A DNA stretch of 64,000 nucleotides from Paraphysomonas bandaiensis (Eukaryota > Chrysophyceae). Shown here piece after piece: positions 23,769-35,736 of the stretch (the first letter of the stretch is position 1; every line of letters begins with the position of its first letter). The stretch covers positions 1 to 64,000 of the forward strand of contig CBFFRP010000096.1 in NCBI GenBank assembly GCA_965644295.1, written 5' to 3'. A model generated the notes under the pieces. That model had not been told where the DNA came from, ran no database searches, and was given only the letters and a program-made list of their open reading frames with translations. The position numbers were made by a program, and so were the translations under genes.

Positions 23769-24299
23769 ATGTATATATAAATACAGAGAGGCTCAGAGGA
23801 AAGGGATGTCCTCAAAGAATGTGAGGATGTCAAATGAAATGCCTTCATAATGTCACAGAATAGCAGTGCACAGTAAATGGCAGCATATAGATATCCATAT
23901 GTTACCAGTGTTCCACATGTTGTATCCACATATAGCCACATGGGCACATTGGTACATACAGTATACAGTATACAGAGCGGAATTAATATAGAAATCCTGG
24001 AAATCCTAAACGGTGGGTCATAAAAATACTGATTTTTCACTTTTTGGAGACGAAAAGACACCAGTCTGTGCATGACAAATACTGCCTCCTATTGCTCTGT
24101 ATATACCGCGTATACTGCTGTGTAATACACCAGCCACCACAGCGTTCACTTGTCCATCGGGCTGCAGAGGCATCGCTTGCTTCAATCGGATTGCCATGAT
24201 AGAAATACTGTGTTCTCAATGTTCAGCTGGGATCTGCTGCGCCTTCACTTTCACTGATTCAGAGTTGCGTTGAGTTCTTAAGTGAACTGATCCATAGAA
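23769..24299. promoter_or_regulatory. Divergent 2OG/membrane-protein intergenic region
   Basis: A 531-bp gap between divergent starts. It contains GTATACAGTATACAG near 23963 and, at 24110-24123, GTATACTGCTGTGT, the reverse complement of the CAGCAGTATAC-type motif seen upstream of other genes. No gene is seen. Confidence 0.4.
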
Positions 24300-25665
24300 A
24301 TGACATTCAGTGAGCCGTCTGCGGTAGAGAGTCAAATAGTTGGCATCATAGGCGTTCTTCTTTACGGATTTATTTTTGTTGTTTCAGTCGTTAATCTGTG
24401 GAGGTCTGAGAAATTGATGCCTCGGTATTTCTTTCTAGCTATGACACTGATGTCGACATTGGAACTCCCTAGATACATAGTCATGGTTATTTTCAGAAGT
24501 TATACCTCTACATTGGCATATTCTTGTCATATCATTGCGAGTTATCTTTACTTTCTCTGTGTCTCACTGGTGTGCTTGATGTGGTGTTGGTTGTTAGAAC
24601 TTGGCGTATACACTAACGTATTATACAGCAAGAGTGGGCTTCTACTTGCCAATGTAGCTCTTGGTCTATCAGCTATTATTGCATGCAGTTTTTGTATTGT
24701 GTCTCCCAATCTGACAACCTTTTTCAGAAGCCCAGTAGATATTGTGTACATGTCAATGGAAGCGGTAGCTATAGTGTTCTATACCACAGTCATATCTATG
24801 TACGGACTTCGATTGATGATGAGGTATGTGTAATTGCCTTCAGTTGAGTTACTTACGTATGGAGCAGATTCAGAAGTTACATGCACGACCGCAGTCATAA
24901 TAATAAGCCCGCACTTACTTTTTTTAACAATGCGCTCACCAAGGTATGCATACGACTTTTACCGCTTATGTTTCGATTTTCACGGGTTATGTGTTGCAAC
25001 TTTCAGGTGACCTTCATGCTAATTACCAGCTGCCTCTGCGCCATCGCGAGACTATCACTACTTCTCCTTAAATTACTTACCTTTCATTCTTCTCTTGCAA
25101 TTCGCTCGGTAAATCTCTGATATATATCCTTTCTATTTCCCTGTAAATCTCCATTCCAACAGGATGTGTTTCCGCAGTACGGTGTGCTCTGGTTCTGTTG
25201 GAGCGATTTCATTCCGCGGGTGTTGGGCTCCATTGCATTGCTCAATATTGTCATTGTTAAAGCACCTGCGGTTACTCATACAAATGGCGATGTCCTCAAG
25301 GTGAGCAGCTCAGAGCATCCAGGTGTAGACTAATATTTGGACAGGATAATACATTGACATTGGATGCTGGATCCCCTGTGCGATCGAGAGCTGCTGACGG
25401 CTGGGTTAGCACTAACAATCCTATAGTAAATAGTCCATCCGGTATGGGCCGTGCAAGTCGCAATACGAGTGTGTGCAGTGGCAGGACTGCAGCACTGGAT
25501 GAGGACCGGGAGAGAGGTGCCGACAGTATATGTTCATCTGTTCCTCCACAAATAACACGATCGGTTAATTTATTTGCTGCATTTTACAACAATATGGCTG
25601 CAGAGGAAGAGGAGATAGCTGCCCGGAATAGAAGCTTGAGTGGGACCAGCTCGTGCTTTGACTAA
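24300..25665 (+). CDS. Multi-pass membrane protein, TOM1/THH1-like
   Basis: Five exons: 24300-24823, 24868-24943, 25007-25108, 25163-25300 and 25345-25665; 386 aa. About seven hydrophobic helices are visible (for example IIGVLLYGFIFVVSVV, YLYFLCVSLVCLMWCW, LLLANVALGLSAIIACSF). The last part, YGVLWFCWSDFIPRVLGSIA, resembles the final helices of THH1/TOM1/TOM3 or GPR137-like 7TM proteins of endomembranes, but I did not find a decisive motif. The final 107 residues are Ser/Arg/Asn-rich and probably a cytosolic disordered tail. All introns are 44-63 bp and keep phase. A GPCR-like fold is an alternative. Confidence 0.7.
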
Positions 25666-26264
25666 ATTATTTACTATGATTGCGACTGTATTCTTTCCTT
25701 GTTGTATTTGTGTATATTTAGCAAGTATATGCTTCTGAAGAGAGTTTTTGTTTCATGTATCTCATTTCACAAATAAGTATCTGTCTTGCCGTTTTTCCAT
25801 TTTTGGAGGCTATTTATATTCGAGCCGGACACATTTTATAAGAGTAGGATAGTTAACAATTGTGACAAGGTAACTATCTAGTTTCCTGTTCACTGCAAAC
25901 CATAAACACATCTAAATCATATATAGTCACTAGTCATTCATAAAAAACTTTTAAGTTTGAGTACCTCGCGGTACAATTCTCAACACTATTTACCCCTAAG
26001 TTTAGATAACTTACTTGAGCTGATGCTAAGGTAGTTGTTGGCTAGTACCATCAGAGGAGTCATATCAAGTGATCACATGGTCGATAGTCGGAAGAGTAGT
26101 TTTGTCGCAGGCACCAAACTAAACGGTGTGCCATTGCTAGGTGTTAGTTTCTTCGTGTCTACGAATATTGCGGTGCTTAAATTCCAATGGTTCAGCTTTG
26201 GTTGGTGTTCCCCATGACTGTCTGCACGAATCCATTGAGGTCTGGAAGGTGACCAAACTATTCG

Positions 26265-26280
26265 ATTAGGGTTAGGGTTA
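26265..26280 (+). repeat. Interstitial telomeric repeat
   Basis: About 2.5 units of TTAGGG in the orientation opposite to the terminal CCCTAA array. Confidence 0.7.
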
Positions 26281-26776
26281 GCTAACCTGGGCTAGAAATA
26301 TTGATTCCTGAGCATTCCCTGAATGAAACAAACATGAGATATTTCTGTAGACTTATTCTTTGATCCTCAATCACTCCCATGTTGCCAGGATAGAGTGGAG
26401 GGGAGGGTTCTTGGGCTGCGCACAACGAATCATCTTCAGACTAGCAGAGAGAGGAAGAGTAAACACAAAGGTTGGATAGAGCATAACAGAGAATGGTGAT
26501 AGATGGGAGGAATTCTTCTAATGGATATTATGCACACCACTCTTGACGTTTATGCATGAAGAAATCTATGCAGAGAATATTCCAATCTTGCAACTATCTA
26601 CGTACACCAGTACAGTATCTTCATACGCTACTCACCCCAAAATCCAAGAAACTCTCAACTCTGCATGAAAAGCGTCCATTTTAGTGAATATTATCACATA
26701 CAAATTCCCTCTATTCGTTTTTTTGAGGTATTTTTTCGCTCTTTGCATAAAAGCTTCTCATCACAACTTGGAAAAC

Positions 26777-26791
26777 ACACAGCAGTACGAA
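26777..26791 (+). promoter_or_regulatory. Candidate shared 5' motif (CAGCAGTAC)
   Basis: CACACAGCAGTACGA lies about 105 bp upstream of the sulfotransferase ATG. Related sites occur near 24110, 33561, 46111 and 52305. Role inferred from position and recurrence only. Confidence 0.3.
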
Positions 26792-26895
26792 CGTAGTGTG
26801 GAGTTCATGTTGGTATCAGTGCACTGTGTCTGAGTGTGTCCATATCTGACGTGAATAGACGAGGAATGAGGTATCCAACTGACTGAAGTCGAGTT

Positions 26896-28297
26896 ATGCC
26901 CTATTCTTTCTTCGAGTCTATATTTTTTGGTGTTCCTGGAGTAGGGCTTATCTCGAGCCTCCTTCGCTTCTATGTGCTGTTCTTCTGTTCGATATGGTTC
27001 GAGTTGAGGAGCAAAGACTTCACAGTACTGTCATTTCACAGAGTTGTGGTACTGACAATGCTCTTCATTGGTTTTCCGGCTCTTATGGTGTGGAATCATG
27101 TTGGATTTATCTTAGACGATATACTCTTTCCTGAGTGGAGGAATCAACCTGTAGTCAAGCCTGTGTTTATTGTTGGAAACGCGAGGAGTGGAACGACTTG
27201 GATTCACAGATTATTGGTGGATCTATTGGAAGATAGATTCACCACAATGCTAACATGGGAGATCGTTTTTGCGCCATCTGTAACATGGCGCAGATTATTT
27301 TTATGGTGTTACGATGTGGACCAGCAGATAGGATCCCCTTTATATCGCGCTGTTTGCACCTTTGAAAAGTTCCTGATTGGGGCAGGGCGTGGGCATAAAC
27401 TGCATGAAGTAGGCTTGCAGATGGCGGAGGAAGACGAGTGGCTGATGGCACATATTGGAATGGCGCAGCTACTATGTTTCTTTTTTCCTTATGGAGCAGC
27501 GGTACTATCACCTCTGATCAGTTTCGATCTCCCAAGCCCTGACTCATCGGCTCCCACTCTATGTGGAAGCAGTAGACGGATGGTGCTTGGATTCTATCGG
27601 CAGTGTGTCCAACGACACTTGTATGCCAGGAGGGCGGGAGAGCTGGTATTCTTATCGAAAAATCCGCCCTTCACTCTGCGTATTGAGAGTATTTATGCGA
27701 CGTTCCAGGACTGTAGGGTCGTGTGTATGCTGCGAGATCCTGTTCAGTCCGTGCCGTCTATGGTGTCATATATATCCAAGGTGTATCACACGTTTTGCTC
27801 ACCGCATATCACGTACCCCAATGCCAGGGAGCTATTGCAGTACTGCATATCCCATTATCAATACCCTCTGGAGCAGCTTAACAGCCGTAAACGCCCTTCT
27901 TATCAGTGGGCATTTGTGAAGTATCATAGTCTTCAAACAAACTTGTGCGGAACACTTCTTGAGTTATTAAACTCCTTAGGTATCCTGAAGCCAGAGAGTA
28001 AGCGAAACAAGAACTTTTATAATGCGCTCAGGAAGAAACTCGCTGCGGAGCAACACAGTATATGTAAGCTGAGTTCTGCAAATCTGATCTTTATGAAATT
28101 GTATCGTACCCTTTTACAACCCTCTTTATGTAGGCCATTTCAAATCCACACACAGACATTCTGTACAAGAGTGTTGTGGAATGAGTGAATCTGAGGTGCG
28201 TGTGGAATCATTACTTGTTTGAAGCTCATGCTGTCATACTTCATTGCAGTTGAAGAGCATACTCAGGGTTGTCTATCAGGCCCATCAATTTGAGTAG
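26896..28297 (+). CDS. Sulfotransferase-family membrane protein
   Basis: Three exons: 26896-28063, 28134-28195 and 28250-28297; 425 aa. N-terminal hydrophobic stretches (about 5-33 and 47-75) suggest a membrane anchor, as in Golgi sulfotransferases. FIVGNARSGTTWIHRLL (91-107) is the PAPS 5'-phosphosulfate loop, and VVCMLRDPVQSVPSMVSYI (about 282-300) carries the 3'-phosphate-binding Arg and Ser. Splicing restores a typical sulfotransferase tail (HFKSTHRHSVQECCGMSESE, then VVYQAHQFE). Reading through the first intron instead gives an unrelated tail, which supports the splice model. It probably transfers sulfate to a glycan or lipid; the acceptor is unknown. Confidence 0.85.
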
Positions 28298-28678
28298 CTG
28301 TTCATTATATCCCCAACTCATGAATTCAAGAGTTGTACTTTATTGATACATGATCGCGCCTAATGGGGTAAAACTTTCCAGCACTGGACAAGTATTTGAC
28401 GCTCTTTGTTATGTGATTAATGCAGGTTGTCTACCCTTTTTTCAGGATTTTTAATTGAGACGACATATCTTATAAATAAAACTTCCCTCAAATTTTACCA
28501 TGAGTTAGGTTTCTATTAATTTGTACGGGCCTAAGAACAGCTACTGTTTTGTGTATAATTTTAGTAATCGAATTTATCCAAGAAAGCCTAGATATTATTA
28601 GCTCGAGTGCTTGACTAACTAAAGTAGAAATGGAACTGCACAATTTCTTTATGCTATTTCGTATATAGTATATCGAAT

Positions 28679-29805
28679 CAGGGCTGCGTATCAATTTATT
28701 GATTTTAAATTAATTGTCAATTTGTAATAATTGAAATTGGGACATCGAATCATAATTGCAATTATAATTGACTCCAGCTCGCTTCAATTAATTGTCAAGT
28801 AATTGCAATTAATTGATATAAGAAACCCACCTTTCATGCTGAAAAGTTGTTAAACAATTTTTTAGGATAAAATTCGAATATTGGTGAAAGACTAACTATA
28901 ATATCCATTGGATTATCTCACATAGAAGTTCATATAACTTATTAGCAATATGAGCGGCAAATTGGCACCAGAAGTCATTGCACGAGTGTTATTTTAGAAA
29001 GTAAATGATAATAACGAAGAGGCTGTAATAGGGATTTGTCCTGCAGGAAAAGGGGCTCCACATTTTCCATGATTGACCGCTAGTCATATGCGACCATTCG
29101 AGTTTAGTTCCGACGTGTTAAGTCTAATGCTAAGTGAAATGGAGCATGCCAAGCTCGTGCAATACGGGAGAAATAGGAATTGTTTTAACTAGTGTCCTTA
29201 CAATTGAATTACAGAAGTAAGGTTAACACGAGCTTGACCTCCACGACATTTGTACATTGATTGACGCACCCGATTGCTGAGCGTTATCTGGGCGACAGTG
29301 CTGCTATTATTCATAACGCTGCTTTCGAAAAGGTAGTTGTGAAGATTCGATGTGGCAACGAAGCCGTAACTCGGACGGCAAAGGATCAAACTATAATATA
29401 TTTGTTCGATGAGGAAGAAGAAGATTATGACGGTGCAAGTCTAGTTCCGAATGGCGACGCCGCGCAACGTTTGATTGGTTGTAGCAGGCAGCGGAAGCGA
29501 GCAAGACTTAACCAGCAAACTCGTTACCGATGAAACGCTTGCATACCAAAACCAATAAGGTTGAAAGGTTATTCAGTAGAGCTACGATTGTTATGACGGG
29601 CTTGCGCAAGAGCTTGACTCCTCAACTTTTAAGAGCTAATTATGTTTTTACGCATGAATCGTCGCCTCTGGAATGAAATGACAGTTGAGGTAGCTATTTT
29701 GGCAGCTAGTGTATTTTAGTACTAAATAATTGCAATTAATTGCAGTTAATTGCAATAGTTGAAATTGAGACAGCAAGTAATAATTGCAATTATAATTGAC
29801 TGCAA
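28679..29805 (+). mobile_element. Decayed hAT-type DNA transposon
   Basis: CAGGGCTGCGTA at 28679 is a hAT-like terminus, also present at 22188. Two copies of a TTGAAATTG...TAATTGCAATTATAATTGACT block (about 28726-28775 and 29753-29803) bracket the interior. The interior contains a frameshifted transposase remnant with a hAT dimerisation signature (VERLFSRATIVMTGLRKSL). A right terminus and target-site duplication could not be found, so the right end is approximate. Confidence 0.7.
28950..29674 (+). pseudogene. hAT transposase remnant
   Basis: The reading frame is interrupted by stops and shifts. The 5' part (from 28950) stops within 20 codons. A middle frame (about 29261-29533) encodes an acidic linker. 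The 3' part (about 29567-29674) reads KVERLFSRATIVMTGLRKSL, then TPQLLRAN, the C-terminal dimerisation domain of hAT transposases. It is not expected to encode an active enzyme. Confidence 0.7.
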
Positions 29806-30200
29806 GGGGGAATCATAATTACTTGTCTAAAGTCTAAACACTTCACAACATATATATGTAACATCTGGAGAACGTCTGTTCTCCTTTAAACTTGCTTATC
29901 ATAAGTGTTTCCAGGTTATTATTTCATACCATATAAATAACAACCCCATGCCCCTAAACCATTCATTAATAATGGTCTGACCAGATCAGATTTCTCATTA
30001 TCAAGCACAGGTTTATATTACCAGGTGATATAGCTCCTCGACTTGTTGCATGTGCCGTGAAATTATCAAGTTCACTGCTTTCATAGTCATTACTTCTATT
30101 CGAGACACCATAGTCATTACGTACTTGAGATGCGTACGAATAATTAAATCAAAAGTACCTCAACACTTACCCACAAACGACTGCGTAAATATAAAATAAC

Positions 30201-32995
30201 TTAAAAGCACACAGGGTACGATGATCCCCTGTCGACACTGTGGTAGTCGTGCCCTGCGTCGCCTCGAGTTCGTTCCATGTAATTAATAGCTGCACACCAG
30301 GACGAAGACAGAGTCCCCACAAAGAAATCGGCTTGGATGGATACGTATAGGTTCGCCATTGACAAGACAAAGTCCTGGAAAAAGTCAACATGGTCGATTG
30401 ATTTTACTGTGTGAATGGCTTCGTGTCTAGTCTGCTGTAGGTAATGAAAGCTGTATTGCGGATAGTCTCTACGTATGCAGAGTTAGTGCACAATCTCATG
30501 GCATCATTGACAATACCTGGTTAAATTTCGAATCACATCAACTGTTTCGGTGGACACAAATACATGTCGAATATGTGGAGCCTTGGTAGACAAGATGTGC
30601 ATATACTGTTTGAGGGGAACTGGCGAGACTTCAATAGCTTTCTCTCCGTAGCGCACATGCATGCTGGCAAAAGGATGCGGAGGGAACGAGGATGGACTAG
30701 GAGCGATGCGTCCACGAACAGCTTCCTTCAAGTATTCTGAAAACCACCTCCTCGGGCGTAATATGTACCTTGCCATTTGTGCCATCCAAGGCATTTTCTG
30801 AATACCCATGAATTTCCGGAACTCTAAGCGCGATTCCGTTTCACTTCTATGGTGGTCGAAAAGAGACCTGCCCCTAACAGTAGTCCCGTCAAAAAACGCC
30901 GTGCTTCCATCCCAGGGACTACCACAGACGGTACATTTTCCTGTCCACGACATCTGGAACATCGCCAATGTTTTCATATCCCGATAAGGATACTCCTCTA
31001 TCTCGTGACCATTCGCCAGCACATATGCATCCGCCATCTCATCGTCCGAGGGGCGGCATGACGTGAGCGGTCGGAAAAAGCATTCAAATAGTGAGTCTTC
31101 GCATAGTGAATGCATCCATCTGTTATGTGTCTTTGGGTTTCTTATGAACCGTCTCGGTGTCAAATAGAGTATTCGGTCGTTGCATATGGCAAACCGCATC
31201 ATGACAGCAATCTGCGCCAGCATACTGCCGATTCCATTTTTTTCAGTTGACGGCTCAAAGAGAAGGTACTTGGCCCCTGAACAGCCACGCCTTTGATGTT
31301 CAGTACCAGAGTTCATAGAGCCTGAAGGGTTCTGCCAAATTTCCAGGCGACGCTGAAACTCCAAAGTATGATTGCACCAAAGAGGATCCGTGCAAATGAG
31401 GGGATCATATTGTATATCAAAGGGTTCTGGAAGTGGATCCCCACCTCCTGAGCAACGCCCTGTTGTCATCAGTTCGGCATACATCTCACTCAGATATATC
31501 ACGCAAGCAGACAAGCCGTCATCAAGCTGCTGTTGCTCAAGAAGGGAGCTGAGAGTACTCATCTCAATCATGCCAACGCAATAGTAGTCCGCGTAGGCAG
31601 TTGCAGAGGCGGCAGTAAGGTGTGGTGGAAAGCGCAATGTGTAGGTCGGAAAGATATCGATTTCTGATGATCGTTGGGCAGCATCGCCCATTGAGGTGTA
31701 TCCATCAGTACGCACACTAAACGGTACTGGGAACGGTTGGAGAGGAGGAACAGGTGTGTCAAGATAGGTTGCGAGGTCGAACGCAACCGAAAAACTAGTA
31801 GGGATACTAATATGCGGACACCCGCGTGCAAAGATTGGGAGACTCATTTCAGTTGGTGTTAATCCTCCATCTCCATCTCTTTGTCTGATGCGCCGCACCT
31901 TGAAATTACCAGTAGAGCTTATCTCTTGTGTCCACGACCCAGAAACAATCGAGAACCAACTGACTGCAACGAAGTCATTACCTGAATATTGACCATCCAC
32001 TTCATACAATTCAGTCGTATGCAATACCTCCTCCTGATACGCAAAATATATATCATACTACAAAAGTAGAATCATTAGACGGTGTGACGTATGGTATGAC
32101 ACTGGCTTGCCTCCTCCAATAGAAACATGCCGGGGCGAAAGGGAAACAGAAGGAAGTCGCCTGTGTGGTCACTAGACATCCTTACATAGAAGTCATGGGC
32201 GGTAGCAATAGGGACACCAACGATGCCGATAACAACAAGGGAATCTAATTCCGAAGCTGATATCGGGAAGGCTCTGATGGTCTCTGATCGCACCACTGTA
32301 GACACGTGCCAAAAAACTGCATAGCCTGCACACCACAACTTACAAGAACGAGAATAGCTGCACACGCCAATACCTTCAGATGTAAGGAGCTCTATAACAT
32401 CTCTCGAAGGAGTGGAGAAGTCATTTGACAGATAAAGGAGTGGTTTACATTTCATCAGAATATTCGAGTTGTGAAGTAAAAGACTGCTGACGTCGGATAA
32501 TTTAATGAGAGTGGGGCAAGTAGAGCCAAAGTTGGCCTGGGACACAATATTTGTAATCGTGTCAATCGTCACGGCAGGTTTAGTTGTATCATTGCTAATG
32601 TATTGCAGATGGCCTGTAGCAAAAAGAACATTGGCACTCAGATGCTCACGACAATTCACTACATAATCAAACGCTGTTTTAGCTTGTTCAATTCCGACGA
32701 AGTGATTTTTTTCTCCGAAATGAGAAGCTAATTGAAATATGTGATATGCAGTCTGTGAATCGACCTCCACATACACGGAGCCGCTGTGCAGCACTGTCCT
32801 TAAGAAGTTTTGTACCTCTGGTTGCCATTCGCCATAACGACGAAGAAAATGAAGTGATGAGTGATTGTGGGAACTGTTGCTGCATTTTGTTATGATGCTC
32901 TCATCGAGATCATTAGAGAAGCACACTCCTCTGGCCAATACAATACAGCATGTGGTAAACCAGAGAATATGGTGCATACAGTGCGATAGAGACAA
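30201..32995 (-). CDS. Methyltransferase-like/fucosyltransferase-like fusion
   Basis: Three exons: 32995-32081, 32033-30517 and 30450-30201; 893 aa, introns 47 and 66 bp. An N-terminal hydrophobic stretch (about 8-26) suggests a signal or anchor for the secretory pathway. Residues about 60-220 resemble an FkbM-type Rossmann methyltransferase, but the SAM glycine motif is replaced by YVEVDSQTA, so it may be inactive. Residues about 565-893 look like a GT23-type (alpha-1,6-fucosyltransferase/NodZ-like) glycosyltransferase: KNGIGSMLAQIAVMMRFAI, ASMHVRYGEKAIE (about 761-773), and a C-terminal SIQADFFVGTLSSSWCAAI block restored by splicing. The middle is unassigned. The single-gene model depends on the 47-nt phase-0 intron at 32034-32080 with donor GTCTAA. 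If that intron is wrong, these are two adjacent genes. Confidence 0.72.
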
Positions 32996-33797
32996 TGATT
33001 CGAGGAGGCGAAGAAGTGGATTTGATGTTACTGTGTACTGCTCTGTTCACCTGTAAGGCACTTGCATGTGCAGAGGGACCGTGTCATCAACTACACGATA
33101 TCCATCGTATGTACTTCTATTGCTAAGGGATCAGTGATCTTGTTCCAGTACCGAGGCACCATATCCAGATACCGTACACAGCATCAGGGCGAAGACAGGC
33201 AGGAAGTGGAAGTGAGCCCAACACTATGAACAGCATCATACATACATACATACATACATACATACATACATACATACATACATACATACATACATACATA
33301 CATACATACATACATACATACATACATACATACATACATACATACATACATACATACATACATACATACATACATACATACATACATACATACATACATA
33401 CATACATACATACATACATACATACATACATACATACATACATACATACATACATACATACATACATACATACATACATACATACATACATACATACATA
33501 CATACATACATACACCCCTCACCGCATAGAGAGTGCCGCATACATGTACATGTCCGTACACTGCTGTACTGGGTGAGTGTATACAGTAGTATACAGTAGT
33601 ATACAGTGAATCAGCACCTTTTCGTCTCGCTTCTGTCTCATATGCGTGCCCGTGTATGCTACACTGCCATATGAACACTCTGGCTCTGTAGACTAGCAGA
33701 TCATCCGCTGGAATGAGATGAACATGAGGGGGACTGCACTGGGTTAGATACTGACGAATTTGATATCAGTTGAAGCATAATTTACGAGTTATTATCT
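32996..33797. promoter_or_regulatory. Divergent intergenic region with microsatellite
   Basis: An 802-bp gap between divergent genes. It holds the (CATA)n tract (separate entry), then GTACACTGCTGTACTGG (33556-33572), the reverse complement of the CAGCAGTAC-type motif, and a GTAGTATACA repeat near 33585-33607. Confidence 0.45.
33237..33514 (+). repeat. (CATA)n microsatellite, about 70 copies
   Basis: 278 bp of uninterrupted CATA units. Long open frames across it (alternating Tyr-Met-Tyr-Val-Cys or Ile-His-Thr-Tyr) are an artefact of the tetranucleotide and not genes. Confidence 0.97.
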
Positions 33798-35736
33798 ATG
33801 TCTGGAGTCGACAGTATTGAGGTGAAGGATCTTTCATCCCTGCCGAATATTATGGCCGTTGAAATGCCATGTTTAGTACAGAGTCCTGAAGCGACTGCGG
33901 AGATGCTGGGCGGATATGAGGCTATATCCCGTGCAGTTGACTCTCAACTTCCTCATATGGTCGCCAGCTTGCCTTCAAGCGTGCATCCCCATCAGATAAG
34001 GGGAAGGGTGGTGGGGGCTAACGGCATTCTTCTGCGTGTTCGGCGTAAGAAGAAGTCAGGTGCAGGAAATGTGCCGGAATCATTCGGAGCAACTGTTATC
34101 GGTCGTGTTCAGAGTTGCTGTAAGTTTGATACTCCATGTGACTACAAGGTACGTCACGCTGCACGTATTGACTAGTGTTGACTTGATGTGATATACAGTT
34201 CGTGGCAATGTCGCAGCTGCCTAGTTATAACCCTCAACGCTCTGTTATTGAGATAATGCCGAGTAGATTTTTGAGACATAAGAATACCTCAGGTCCGCTG
34301 CATTTGTTCCTCAGCCATGGTGAGCAGGTGGCCAAGGAACGTTCGAAAAAAGAAGATGGCGTATTCTTCAAGTACGGAGAGACTCTTCCAGGTGAAGCAG
34401 CTTTTCCTCCTCTTGCGAGAGAAGATTCCACACTGCACGTTGGTTCTCGTGAAAGAGTGCGCACCTTTCTCACTACCGCCTTCAGCCTCCGCGAGTGTTG
34501 GTCAAGACATGATTTGATGTCTCTTTGCGCCGCCTGGGTGCTGCAGGTGGAAAACTTGGCTGGGGTTCCTGTCACTGACAGAGAAACAGTGCTGACGGAC
34601 CTGTCTACAGAGTTACGCGTCATTGCTTTCAAGTTTTCATCTGGACCATGGAAAAACCTTTGGGTACGCCGCGGTTTTAACCCTCTTGCTTCCCCATCTG
34701 CCTGCTTGCAGCAGGTAATTGAAGCCCGCATTCCACATCGTGAGTTAAAGGCCATGATCAGCAGGTAAAACCATTCAACTCATTAGCAGACTAATATCGC
34801 ATATTGCTTAGATTAGCAGCAGTATGCCCTGTTGACAGAGTGGTGGATCTCGATACCATGCAGTTCCTCCCAGCAGATGACATTTGGTATCGAATATATA
34901 ATCAGCTTCGAATTACACATCCTCAAGCCCAAGTTCAAGTGATCTGCTTCGGAAGACCATTGACCACTCAGCCCAAGATGCAGTTGTGTGCGGTGCAAGA
35001 TGAGAGAATACTTCAGTTTGTGCAGCAAATTCACTCTGCTCGCCCTAATTCATTATCTCAAGCTTCTAATAACAGTAGAGTTGACGAGGTGGCAGGGGCT
35101 TATAAAGAATGCACCAAGTCCTGTGGTTGGCTCACGAGTGACGAGATAGAAGGCGCACGAAAAACTCTACAAAAGGTTGTGGCGATGCGAGTAGATGAAT
35201 TTCTTGCACGCCATTCTACCAGCGACTCAGCTGCACAGAAGGAAGACAACAGTGCTGGATATGCCTCAGGTGATACAGAGGACTGTTTTGAGTATCTGCG
35301 TCGTAGCCATCCGCTGGCGTGGCGAGAAAGATACGATCCATATCTCCATGGTTGGGATGTATGCGCAGCAAGTAGTAGTACACCTCTACGAAATCGTAAT
35401 GGAGGTGAGTCTATTCAGTATGTTGAGGGAAATAACAATACGATGATGCACTTATCAGACTCGAACTCTGTATGGAAAGAAGATGCTAGAAAAAACAATG
35501 ACCACAGCGACGAAGATGATGATAGCACCCCCATTTTATCAACGAAACGTCCTCGTCGTGACGATACCAGATCGCCTGATCTAAATATAGACCGTGAAGA
35601 GATGCATCCGGAGTCTAGTAGTGATTCAAGCGTCAGTGAAGAGGAGAATAATGACCATGCTGTGCAACCGTTTGAGATATTTGAAGATAGTGGGGAGCTG
35701 ACAGATAGTTCTAGTGATGAGAGTTTTGTTGTATGA
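33798..35736 (+). CDS. GTF3C5: TFIIIC subunit 5 (tau95-like)
   Basis: Subunit of the RNA polymerase III factor TFIIIC, which binds internal promoters of tRNA genes. Three exons: 33798-34148, 34199-34764 and 34812-35736; 613 aa. The N-terminus has the tau95 dimerisation plan (VEMPCLVQSPEATAEMLGG near residues 22-40, then ILLRVRRKKKSG). CDYKFVAMSQLP spans the first splice junction and is followed by IMPSRFLRHKNTSGP. The DNA-binding part contains FKFSSGPWKNLWVRRGFNP followed by QQVIEAR, matching the conserved GPW...R.G.(D/N)P block. The C-terminus is a long acidic, Ser-rich tail, as in the family. Both splice junctions restore the conserved frame. TFIIIC subunit 3 lies 17 kb downstream. Confidence 0.85.

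Larger units (their letters stand above)
25666..26895. other. Gene-free intergenic region with telomere-like site
   Basis: No coding sequence is supported. ATTAGGGTTAGGGTTA at 26265-26280 is a short interstitial telomere motif, immediately followed by GCTAACC. Close to the next gene, CACACAGCAGTACGA (26777-26791) matches the recurrent upstream motif. Confidence 0.6.
28298..30200. other. Intergenic region occupied by a hAT remnant
   Basis: Apart from the decayed hAT element (separate entry), no gene is supported. The sequence is strongly AT-rich, with many TAATTGCAATTA-type palindromes. Confidence 0.6.

Noticed and set aside
26896-28188. Single-exon version of the sulfotransferase
   Set aside because: Reading through 28064 gives a tail with no family resemblance; splicing restores a typical C-terminus.
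29261-29533. 90-aa acidic/basic ORF as a gene
   Set aside because: It lies inside the decayed hAT transposase and represents its linker region.
33123-33678. Several 100-160 aa open frames of Tyr-Met-Tyr-Val-Cys or Ile-His-Thr-Tyr repeats
   Set aside because: They are the translation of the (CATA)n microsatellite in frames that happen to lack stops.
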